From assembly GCA_033032865.1 (NCBI GenBank), contig JAWHQI010000520.1, forward strand, positions 496,001 through 560,000: a stretch of 64,000 bases of DNA. Direction: 5' to 3'. The DNA is from Dactylorhiza incarnata. Taxonomy: Eukaryota; Streptophyta; Magnoliopsida; Asparagales; Orchidaceae. The notes under the pieces were generated by a model that worked only from the letters and a program-made list of their open reading frames with translations, was not told the DNA's origin and did no database searches. How positions within the stretch are numbered: the first letter of the stretch is position 1; each line of letters begins with the position of its first letter. A program made the translations under genes and the position numbers. Shown piece by piece: positions 15,001 through 27,000 of this stretch.

Positions 15001-18000
15001 TAATTGTCATGTCTGTTCTTATGTTTATATGAATGCACCCTTGAATGCTTGTTTCGTCGAATAAAATTAGACCTCGAATCCCAAAATAGACTTATTAATA
15101 GATTGAGGTATCACGTGTTTGGAATGTCACAAGTTGTGATTGTGAATGAGAGTTACCTGAATATTCATTTAGATGAATTGTGTCTCATTTGTTGGAAGAC
15201 GAGTTGGTGAACGAAAGAGGTTTAAATTGGACTTTCACTTAATTGAATTGCATCTCATTTGATGGATAAATGGAAGACTAGTAGATCTTTTCAAGTAGAA
15301 ACGTTAGTTGTTATAATAATAAACGTTAAGATCCTGCTAGCAACTAGATGAATTGTGCTTGATATAAAATATTCGACTCGTACACATGTTTTCTTAGAAA
15401 TATTCATGCCCTTGAATGACGTAATCTAAGGGAATACATGATATCCTGGAAAACGATGTATAATAATCTTATTACTCGTGAATTCTTGAATCCGCAAGTT
15501 TCTAAACTCTCTATCGAGTTCTCTGAGTCATCGAATCTTGTTTCTTATTCCTATCTGGTTCCAAGACTTGGTTAAATAACGTTCTATAACTTGATTCCTC
15601 CCGTTTCACGTTTGTAAAATATACTATCGTATATTTGAATCAATAATTGGTTACATGTCTTGATATGTTTGAATCACTCAAATCATGAATTACTTCTTTA
15701 ATAACTTAAGTAAACAATGAAATGTGGTGTTTAATCGATGCAACTCCTCGACTTGGGTTCCCTCTTGAATCCCTAATGGGAACAAAGGACCGGTCATAGC
15801 AAGCATGAACTCCCTGGCTCAAGGGTGAGGGTTCGAAAGAGCCGCCCCTTAGAGGTTACGGGTAGAAATCCTGAATTTCCGATAAGACTTGAATCTGAAT
15901 CTGTCTGAATCACGAATCATGTGCGTCAACCAAAAAACACCCACACTTTCACTTATTACAACTTAAGTTATTACTTGATCATCTATGTATGCTATATTTC
16001 AGAGTAGTTTAATAACTCTAAATATTTCTGCTTGTCTCACTTGCTTGCCTGTCTTGATAGCTTTGCTTCATGAAAAACGGTACTCAAATATTCTGTTTTC
16101 TCCTGCTCGTACTTTTATTTTACCTTACTCCTGTTTATTTTAATGTTCTGAGGCTTTTCCTTCTTGTTTTGGATTTGCCTTAGTGTTTGTGCCTGCGCCG
16201 CCGGATTTGCCTTAGTGTTTGTGCCTGCGCCGCCTGCTCTTTGAGGTCGATCTGCGTCAAGCTTCAGGTTTTGTGTTTATGTTTCATTTCTTTTACTGTC
16301 GGATATTTCTGTTATGTAATAATTACGTTCAGCCATTTTCTTCTGTTTCATGGACAACTGCTAGGATAAATATAATATGTAGTAGAATTGGTATATTTGC
16401 ATGCTCATTTATCTGCGATGATCACTGCATAAAAAAATCTGTTTCAAAACTTGTATCATCAGATTTTCTTTGCAAAATGCATGTGCACCTGTTTCAAATT
16501 AACATGTTTTAAAGCTTCCGCAACAAAACAAGCTGTTTTACTCAAAAGTATCTATTTTCAAGTTATTTATTAGTATCTCTGTTTGCGCCTTAGCAGGCAT
16601 GGTTTTCCTTCCACCCATGCCTGTGGCATCACGGCCCCGCCCGAAGCGCGCTCTGACTCTTGTCGAGACGGGTTGTGACAACTAGCAACCAAATAAAGAC
16701 ACATAAAGACGACTTAAACTACCACAGAGATGCATCATCAAAGAGAGATCAGCACCCTAGAAGGGTATGCTGCCGCTGGAATCGACTGGAATATGAGGAC
16801 AGCGGTTGGATCTGGAGCAGCGAAGTGGCCGGGGCATGAGGGGGCAGCTGCTGGAGGCGGCTGGAGCACAGATAAGAAGGCAATGTGGACGAAGTAGTTG
16901 ATGTCGTGGGTGCTACAGGAGATTATCCACGAGCCAGAAGACGAAGCCGCAACAAGCTTTCTTGCGCGAGAACCGGACGAACAGTCACCCTAGGAGCGTG
17001 GGAAACAAAATAGATTAGGGAGGAATCCATGTCTCTGATACCATGTTGGAAGAGGAGAAATGAGAGAATAGAAGTGTTTTTTATTCTTCCACAAAGGGGA
17101 TATTTAAAGCATTACATGAGGGACTCAAATACGGACAGGCAATGTGGGACTAAACCCCATACACACATAAATACTCAATACCAATAACATCAAGACAAAT
17201 AGACCGACATTACGACATTTCCAACACGATGCTATACATATTGACCCACTATTGAGTATGAACTTTTCCCACTCTTCCCCCGATGTCGTCCCAAGCCACA
17301 TCATGACTGGGATCCAAGAGCATAGTGTTGATCTCGTGATGACCGTCTCACCCATCTTTGGGAACACTACCCCTTGTGATGGTTTGCATCTGGAGGACCA
17401 TCACCCTGTTGACGGGTATTTGGAAACCCCTTATTGAGCCTCATGTTGAACCACCACGCCCTTGTGAGGATGAGATTCCAATTAGTGATCCCTTCTGAGC
17501 ACTAAAGTCTTGACACTTCTCCTAGTCATATCTCCGAGTCACCCCATTTATGAGGTTCTCGAACCTAGTGTTGCGTACAACGATGAGACTACTTACAATT
17601 AAGACCCCTTCCAGATATTTCAGGAACCTATATTGGTCCACATCACATTTGCGATGAATTTCATTACCCCCCCCCCCCCCCCCCCGGTGAGCCACTAGAT
17701 GAGTTATCACTTCATTGAGGCATTTTAGAGTGGCATCCCGGTGCCAAAGTCTTCCACAGTCTTCAGGATGCTTATCTCACACATGATGAGTATTTCTACA
17801 CTTCACCTAGAGAGCCTCCAGATAAATCACCACTCTTTAATGAAGTGTCCACTATCTTTAAGTTGGTCGAGAGTGAGAATGCTCTTGGGTTCGATTGCAT
17901 CATTATTAGTGCTGACATTTCGGGTGTTTATTTAAATGATCATCGCACCCGCGATGAATTTTTTACACCCCACCCACTGAACCCCCTGTGCCCCTCTGGA

Positions 18001-21000
18001 ATGAAACCTGGGATGAAGAGTCTTTACATATGATTTTTGTTATGTTTGTTGACCGTCATTCATTATCACCGTGTAGCATGCATGAATCTATCCGACGTAC
18101 TAGTACTTGCAATAAAATTATTTATAAAATTTAGGTTGATAGACACAGGAGATTGCAAAACTTCAAAGAAGGAGAACAGGTGTTGATTTGTATATGTGCT
18201 GGGAGGTTCCCCATGGGAACTACTCGAAAATTAAATGCTAAGCAAATGAGTCCTTATACCGTGCTTAAAAGAATTGAAACAAATGCTTATGAGCTGGACA
18301 TCCCGCAGAGTATGGGAATTTCACATGTATTCAACGTGGAAGATTTGACACCATTCTTTGAGCCACATGATTCCATGTTCCCTTCGCCCTCTACCACCAC
18401 AGTTCGAGATGTCCCCGATTTCTCATTCCATTTTAGCGCCTCAGCTACATCCTTCGTCTACCACCCAACTTTCGTCACATCCAGAGTCTTCGACACCGAT
18501 TGATCATGCGGCTTCTTCTACAGCAGTACGACATTCTCCGATACAGTACCATACAACGTTTGATGTTGACGACAGCAGCAGTACCTTCTTGAGCATTGAT
18601 GTCCAAGACTTCGACATCTTCTGCATCAACTCCTTTAGCGGCAGCACCAATTACAGTACCATCGTCAGCTTCAGCAACACCAAACTCGGTTCCATCGTCA
18701 GCACCAGCTTCAGCGACCTACGAGTTCAGAGCTGCATAGTTTCACCTCATCTTCGACGAGAGCACGCCCATCTTCATTCACGGAGATGAATGCTTTCAAG
18801 GCGGTGGGAATTTATAGGGAATCAAAACTGTTCATCTTATGCGGATCAACGATCGTAACATTGTTTTTCTTTTCATTTTTTGTTTCGAGTTGTATTTTAT
18901 TTATTTTTGAGTCGGGACAATCGGCCACTCAGCCATTCGTTGTCGCCCAATAGTATATATATTGAAGGTGAGGGCTCTCATTTTGGGTATTGAGGATTGG
19001 AGAAGCCATCCTTTGGTCATTTCGGTGTCGAAACCGACCCTCGGGTGCGAAGCCTGGGTTTGCCTCCCCCCCCCCCCCTTTCCTTTGGCCGGCCAAAACA
19101 GCCCCCTCCTCCATCCCTTGGCCGACCACCACCACCCATCATTCCCCCATTCCTCTACCAAGAGCAACCAACAACCATCCCCCTCCCTCACTCACCATTC
19201 AACAAATCCCCAAAAAAACAGCCCCTAATTCCCTCATTTTCATCACCAGCGATCACCGGAAACGTCTTCGGCCACCTCCGGTGATCCACCGCCACTTTCC
19301 CTTCAATTCCCCTTCATTTTGCATTTCCCGGCGATCGCCGGAAAACACCTCTGGTGACCACAACCACCGACAACCATCTCCGGTTACCACCAGCCGGCAA
19401 CCACCTCCACCACCCATAACCACCTCCATAACTACTCCACTCCCCCACTTTCTCCTCTTTCCTAAATTTTAGGCATTTATCCTAAAATAAAGGCCAATCA
19501 CCCCCACTACTCCCACCGGCCCCTCTCCTCCCCCTAAATTTCAGCCACACATTAACCTCCTAACTGCAGCCCTACTCCCCATTCAGAGCCGGCCCCCATC
19601 CCTTTCCACTCCCTCCAATTTACAAGTTAATTCCTAAATTTCAGCACCCCAATTTTCTCTCCCACTTCCCTATACAGCCTTATCTCCCCATAATACACGT
19701 GGAACCTCCTCTAATCCCCAACCAGCCCACAACCAACTTTCCCCACTAATCCTCCAGCCGGCTACCCCCTATCCCAATTAATTCCCTGCTGCAGCCGGGT
19801 CTCCCCATCCCTCCAGCCATCTAAACGGGACTTCCCCTACAGAAATCTGTTGCAGGAAATTCATTCCAGCAACCTGAATACCACTGCCCCACATTCCCAG
19901 CACTCCCCAATCTCCTGGACCCTCAGCCCACTCCAGAACAGCACACTATCTCCCCATTCCTGCATCCTGGAATTAATTCCAGCACCCAGAATTCCCATTC
20001 CTGCACCCCAAATTCCATTTCCTGCAGCTGTTAGGCTCCCCGTACAGACTAGAACTTCAAGTTCCCAATTCCTCCTACAAGTTCCCAACTCCTCCTTGCT
20101 TCCCACCCCGTGCAGCATCCTCCTCACAGCCGGCAGCCCCCCGACAGCCCGGGAACTCCAGAAACAGGCCCACTGCCCGCTGTCCAGCAGTTCAAAGGTT
20201 CACCGGAAGCCCAAAATTCAGGGTTTACTTTGATTTCAGCCCCGAGAAAACCCTCCAAGCCCTCTACCACCTAGTTGTGTAAGTTTCTTAGATTGTGGTC
20301 ACTTGTTTTATGTTGAATTTCGTGTTTATTCCACTACTCTAGTGATATATGTTTGTAACCATTGTATCCAAACTTTTGAAGCTTTGTATGTTTTCATTTT
20401 ATTAGCTATTTGATTTCGAGCACTCTTGCATTTGTACTACCTCACTTGATTCCTTGTTTGTACGCTTTTAACTACCGTAATATATCCAATAATATATCCA
20501 ATATTTTGATTTATAAAAGAAATTATTATTGCAAGTTTGAAAGTCGGCGGAACCATGCATGGTTGCATGTAGGAATTTCACACATTTATTTTCCCATCAC
20601 ATAGTACAGTCCTGCGTCAGAAAGGCTTTTAATAGTTCAACAAATGAGGATCCAGGAGACGTAAGACTGTTAATCTTTTATGTGGAAATATTAGGATAAT
20701 CAAGCAAATAGACAAGAATGTGATAAATCTGACATCACTAGAAGGTGAAATCTAGAAAACCAAATTGGATTGGAGGAACAGAAGACTTTATGATGCAGAA
20801 AATATGATTGCATCAACAATGTTTCATGTCACAAAATTATTTCTTAGGATTAAAATATGTAAGTCAGTGCCTTGTATAACGAGAAACTCGGCGTGCGAGA
20901 CAATCTTCACATGCTATGTCCATATTAGAACCTAAAAAACATGTAATATTACTTTCGATTTTATGGTAAAAAAAGATTAGTGGGGCAGAGACAACGAATA

Positions 21001-24000
21001 AATGCTAAAAGTGAGAACCAATCAACAAGGGAAAGGAAACAATGGCAACTTCTTTGTTCCATCTTCAACTGAAACTACATATATTATAAGACTCGGCAAT
21101 TTTTATAGAAGCGAATATTAAGAAAGACAAATGATCCTGAGCAAATATAAAGTATCAAATCATTTGTCATTTGTCAGAAATAACATATGTCAATGAAACC
21201 ACATTTGAATCTAAGCATTCAACTTAAAGCCAATTGATTATAGGTGTAGTGGCTCGGGATTTATGTTAAGTGCACAAGGCTACGTGAGCCTCATAGGAGT
21301 TCCAATTGTGGGATTATATTACGAAGAAATCCTTGGTAATTAACTTAGATAAAATTATAATAATCACATGATAGTGATGCTATAAGAAATCGTGAGTTTT
21401 AAAATTATCTATTAAAACATAGGGTTTTGTGGTGTCATTCATTGAGACGGGAGATAAAATGCAAGCTAAAGATTGCAAAACTGTTCTAGGTATACCTATT
21501 AACATCAACAAAGAGAAGAGAGTGGGGATACACGGAAGGAGCAATCTCTTTCAGTCGGGATGTCGTTGGAACGGCTACTATTCTAAGGCAAGGTTCTCAA
21601 AAGACAAATGATCATAAGCAAATATAAAGTATCAAATCATTTGTCATTTTTCATAAATAACATCTGTCAATGAAACCATATTAGAATCTAAGCATTCAAC
21701 TTGAAGCCAATTTGTTATAGGTGTAGTGGCTCGGGATTTATGTTAAGTGCACAAGGCTACGAGAGCCTAATAGGAGTTCCGATTGTGGGATTATATTATG
21801 AAGAAATCCTTGGTAATTAACTTAAATAAAATTATAATAATCACATGGTAGTAATGAAACGGTACTATAACTATAAGAAATCGTGAGTTTTAAAATTATT
21901 TATTAAAACATATGGTTATGTGGTGTCCTACGTGTATGATTAACTGAGGCAGGAGATAGAATGCAAACTGAAGATTGCAAACAGTTCTAGGAATACCAAT
22001 TAACATCAACAGAGAGAAGAGAGGGGGGATGCACGGAAGGAGCAATCTCTTTCCGTCGAGGATGTCGTTGGATCGGCTACTCTTCTAAGGCAAGTAATGT
22101 CATCGTGCACATTGTATCAGGTACCACATGCACTATCACTAATTGATAAAAAAACCTGCAACCACCTAGCAATTCTTTAGCCATTTTCCCACGAGATAAT
22201 AAAAAATAACACTCAAGCATATCATAATAACTAATCTTCATTATTAGCCTTATGCCAACTATTTGGCATTCGCTTCTAGTCAACACTCTTTTGTAGGCAT
22301 TAAAATATTTATAAAAAAAACAATATTTGAAGATGTACAGTTTTAGACTTTTATAAATTAAATTAGATAAGTAAAAAGTTATGAATTTACAATTAAACAA
22401 CAAATTGAGCCACTCTAAACTTTTTCAAGTAAGAATTGCAGGCAATTTTGAGCTATAAACAAAAAGATAATTCCATAAACAAGAAGATTGTTTAACATAC
22501 CTGATCCTTGATAAAGCACCTAAAAGTTGTGCAACAAGGTCCAAGAGAAGTCCTCTCAAGTCAACAAGTGAAGGATACTCAACCTGACTGACAACCCTGC
22601 ATGCACAACATAACTTGTACTTGACAATATCACAGATGAGCTACATCAAATATTAGATATAGGGGCACATGCATATTGCATTAAACTGATTGTGGATGAG
22701 GGTTAGGGTAGAAGAAAATAGAAACATGCATTTTAGCTATGGAATTTTCTTCGCATCATTGTAATCAAAATAGATTGATTTGACCATGTGTACTCTGTAA
22801 GCACAGATTCATCCACCAAATCATCGCAATTTCTCATTCCAACTCCATTTGCGCAGGAAGAGTTGATTCAACTAGTTTCTCCCATAATATAATGAGCATC
22901 AGACTCCAAATCGGGAACAGTGTCTACTTAATAACTGAATTCTTTGAAATTCAGGTTCAAAAGGAAGATCTGAAAGCATCTAAAACACCTGCCTATGCAT
23001 AAAATCTTTCTTATAGTCTTCCATGGAAGTCAGAATATTGATCAATATTTGCCCATATATAAGTTAATATATTATAATAGTTTTCAAAAATCTTACATAT
23101 AGTCCATAAAAATTTGTCCATAGTGCAATTGGTAAACCCTAGCAAGGTCCTTCATTTTGGAGAAATTTTTCTCAATAAAATCCAGTATCTCTTTGGCAGT
23201 TTGACAAAATAGGATGTAATTAGAGATTTTGCATTTCATAAAGTTTAGAAGCCAACTCGTTACAGTCAGATTCTTTTCTTTTCATTCCTCCTAAGAGGCA
23301 TCAAGATGTAGGAGGAGGAGGTTTTGAGCCAGTAATGAATTCAAGTCTCCTGCGGCTTCCAATAAAAATATGGAATGATTGTACTCATTGAAGATAATTT
23401 CATCCATTAAGTTTGATTTGCGTAACACCATGTGACTACCATGATTGAATCACATGGGAATAAACTTTAAGTGGAGGCGGAGTTTGTGTAGTTGTGACTT
23501 GCATATCTTCATTAGCCATCTCAAATCAACAACAAAACACTGACCTCCGCCCAAAAAAATCCCTTCTTCACAGTACCTTGTGAGAAGATTAGCGACAGTA
23601 CAACTCCATATGGAGAAAAATGACAGCGACTGACTATCAAACATTCAATTTCAGGCTGAACAGTCAATTTCCAGCTGGCAGTATAAACAAGCAACAGACC
23701 ACGGGAACACTTTCAGTCCATGATCACACTGTGGTCTCCAGATGTGGTTCAAAGACGGACACCAAACACTGGATGCATGAAACAAGGTTGAATGGCTGCA
23801 CCAGCCCTGCGTCGAACAGATGACCACGGCAGAGGATTGATACCTCAAGAATGTGCCCAAGAGATCAGTCAAATGCATCCCCTGGATGAACGAAACCAAT
23901 GTTGAGAGCGAGAGAGAGCAAAACATTAGGGTTTTGTTTCGTTCATCGATTCCTTCAGGACCCGAACCATTTAAGCAATTAGTCACTTACTTGGATACAC

Positions 24001-27000
24001 TCACCGCCCGGTGAGAGAGTATTAGTTTGCATTTTAACACCCCCCCCCCCCCCCCCCCCCCCCCTCTCAAGCTAATACCATAAGCATCCAGCATCCCAAG
24101 CCTGAGGGAGTATAAATGAAGGGATTTGCCAGAAACAGCTTTGGTGAACATGTTTGCAAGTTGATCTTCAGAAGGTACAAACACCATCATAATAGACAGA
24201 TCCTGGATTTTGTCGCACACAAAGTGGCAATCAATCTTAATGTGTTTTGTCCTCTCATGGAAGACCGGATTGTTGGCAATAAGAATCGCAGCTTGATTAT
24301 CACAGTGATGCATGACTTCAAGAACAGGGAAGCTAATTTCTCCCAAGATAGATTTAACCCAGATGAGTTCACAGGTAGTTACAACAATGACATGATACTC
24401 TGCTTCAGTGGAGGAACGAGCAACGACATTTTGTTTTTTACTTCTCCAGGAGATGAGGTTGCCACCAACAAAGATAGAGTAACCACTCGCAGATCTTCTG
24501 TCCAATGAAGAGCCTGCCTAATCGGCATCGCAGAATCCATGGACCTTAAAGTGTCCATGGTCATGAAATAGAATACCTTTGCCGGGTTCCTTTTTTAAGT
24601 ATTTGAGGATTCGAAGAACAACTTGACGATGATGAACTTTAGGACTGTGCATGAATTAACTGACCAGGCTAACGACAAAGGATATATCAGGTCGGGTGAT
24701 TGTCAGATAAATCAACTTTCCCACAATACGTTGAAATTCTAACTTCCTCTCAAGATCTGGAGAAGTCTCCTTGTGAATGTCGTAATTAGGATCCACTGGA
24801 CTATCCACAGGTTTGACTCCCAAATATCCAACTTCACTGAGAAGGTCTAAGACATATTTATGTTGAGAGATCATAATTTTCCCGGCGGATGGAGCAATCT
24901 CAATTCCGAGAAAGTATCGAAGGAGGCCCAAATCTTTGATTTCAAAGGCAGACGCTAATTTCCTTTTCACTCGAGTAATGTGGCAATCATCATTTCCAGT
25001 GATTATGATATCATCCACATAAACTATGAGAATAGTGATATATTCCTCTTTTCTGTAGACAAAGACTGAATGGTCAGAGGTACAACGAGTGAAGTTTAAC
25101 TTCAAGAGTTTGTTACTTAGCTTGGCAAACTAGGCACGAGGTGACTGTTTGAGACCATAAAAGGCTTTCTTGAAGCGACACCCATAGCCTTTAGGAACAG
25201 TCATGCCAGGAGGAGGCGCCATATAGATTTCTTCCTCCAATTCACCATGGAGGAAGGCATTTTTTACATCGAGTTGGTGCAGAGTCCAGGACTTATGAGC
25301 TGCAATTGACAACAAGATTCTAACAGAGTTCAGTTTAGCAACAGGAGCAAATGTCTCTTGGAAATCAACTCCCTCAATCTGAGTAAAGCATTTCGCCACC
25401 AGTCTCGCTTTATATCTATCAAGAGTTCCATCTTGTAGAAATTTAGTAGTATATATCCATTTGCATCCAACGGGGTGACGCCCGTGAGGGATAGGAACAA
25501 TTTCCCAAATCTTTTGACGTTGGAGGGCATCCATCTCCTCCTCCATAGCTTTCATCCAATGAGGGTTCAAGCTAGCTTCTACAAAACTGTTAGGAATAGA
25601 AATAAAGGAAACAGAAGCAAGATAAGCTTTCAAGGAGTGAGAGATAGAGTGATACCCAACATACTTATCAATAGGGTATTTGGTATAACCACTATGAATT
25701 TGAAGAGCTGGAGTGGTCTCCTGAGTGGTGTTGGTTCTTGGATCTGGCGGAGTGGTAGTGGGTGGTGGAGCATGAGTGTGACATTCTTGCCCAATATTTT
25801 TGTTTAGTCTTCTTTTGTAGACTTGAAGATCCTTCCTCCTTCTGTACACACGAAGGTCATTGGTGGGTCCTTCCTTCCTGACCGGAATATCCATACGGCC
25901 AGGAGCAATCACATCAACAAGCACAGGTAAGGGAGGGATCGAATCACTCTCCTCTTTACTCTTTTCTTGAATAGTAACAATTTTCACCTCATCGGAGTAA
26001 TAAGGAATGCTTTCGAAAAAGGTGACATTTTTTGATATAAGCTTTCTTCGGAGAGTAGGAGAATAACACTTATACCCTTTTTGATTTGCAGCATATCCCA
26101 CAAAGATACATTTTGTCGCTTGAGGGCCTAGTTTATCTCTATGAGGACCCACAAAGTGGACAAAGGCAACACTTCCAAAAATTTTAAGAGAAAGATTGAA
26201 TAGAGGCATATCTGGGCAAAGAAGCTGTAGAGGATACTTTCCCTACAAAGTGTCAGTGGCCATCTGATTAATTAGATAAACAGATGTGAGAACACCTTCA
26301 TCCCATATCCACTTAGGGACATGCATCTCTTGCAATAGGCAACGAGTAGTATCCATGATATACCGATTTTTCCTCTCGTCAATCCCATTCTGTTGGGGGT
26401 CCCCGGACAGGAAGATTGGAAAGTAATGTCATGGTCTCCCAAGAATCTCTGAAGATCACTACTTGTATATTCACCTCCATTGTCACTTCTAAGGATTTTA
26501 ATTTTAGTTTCAAACTGTGTCAGCGCATGATGAGAAAATAACTGAAAATTTTCCGAAACCTCATTTTTTCTTTTCATAAGATACGCCTAAGTAAAGCGAG
26601 AATGATCATCAATAAAAGAGAAAATATTGGAATTCATTCACAAAGCAAACAGGAGATGTCCAGACATCAGAATGTATCAAATCAAAACATTTCACACTTC
26701 GACTCCGGCTAGGAGCATATAGATGATTCTACAGTGCTTAGCTAATTCACAAGACTAACAATTAAGAGTAGTTTTTTTAACATCAACAAAATGCGGAAAG
26801 ATAGCCTTTAGAGTCTTCAAACTAGCATGCCCAAATCTCTTCTGCCACAGCATCAACTGATCATGATTGGTTGGCAACTGTGCACCAAAAGCTTGGCGGT
26901 TGTCCATGACATACACACCACCCAACTCATGTCCACCACCAAACGTCTTCCCACTCGCCAGATCCTGGAAAACACAATGAGAAGAGAAAAAGGTAATAAA

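Larger units (their letters stand above)
6423..16680 (+). mobile_element. Tandem LTR-int-LTR-int-LTR retrotransposon (non-coding, large LTRs)
   Basis: Three LTRs of 2.67-2.70 kb separated by two interiors of 1.1 kb, with a single target duplication ACTAG outside (6418-6422 and 16681-16685). LTRs begin TGTAACAACCCTAAATT and end CGTGACA or TGTGACA. The interiors begin with a PBS and end with a tail like the 3' end of plant gypsy polyprotein genes (TTTCGGGACGAAACTTCC) and a purine tract before the next LTR. No protein domain is found. One TSD with three LTRs is the signature of unequal recombination between LTRs after one insertion. Confidence 0.9.
6320..17226 (-). mobile_element. TRIM-like copia derivative interrupted by the tandem element
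   Basis: Ends TGTTGGAA..TTCCAACA with target duplication CGATG at 6315-6319 and 17227-17231. The right LTR is 17044-17226 (183 bp). The left one is cut down to 44 bp (6320-6363). On the minus strand a PBS TGGTATCAGAGAC lies at 17031-17043 next to the right LTR, and a purine tract (complement of 6364-6375 CTCCCCCTCACG) abuts the left LTR. Removing the 10.26-kb insertion leaves about 0.65 kb, the size of a terminal-repeat retrotransposon in miniature. There is no coding capacity. The reading 16686-17030 is noncoding interior. Confidence 0.8.
3697..20619 (+). mobile_element. Element A: non-autonomous gypsy-type LTR retrotransposon carrying nested insertions
   Basis: Two long LTRs (3697-5539 and about 18812-20619) flank a body with a Met-tRNA PBS, a gag-like ORF1, remnants of ORF2 and an integrase C-terminal tail. 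The 5-bp target duplication GAAAG is present at 3692-3696 and 20620-20624. The outer ends are TGACG..CGTCA. Without the nested 6320-17226 insertion the element is about 6.0 kb. I find no protease, reverse transcriptase, RNase H or integrase core, so it would depend on a partner element. It sits antisense to the FRY-like gene in its 19-kb intron. Confidence 0.88.
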
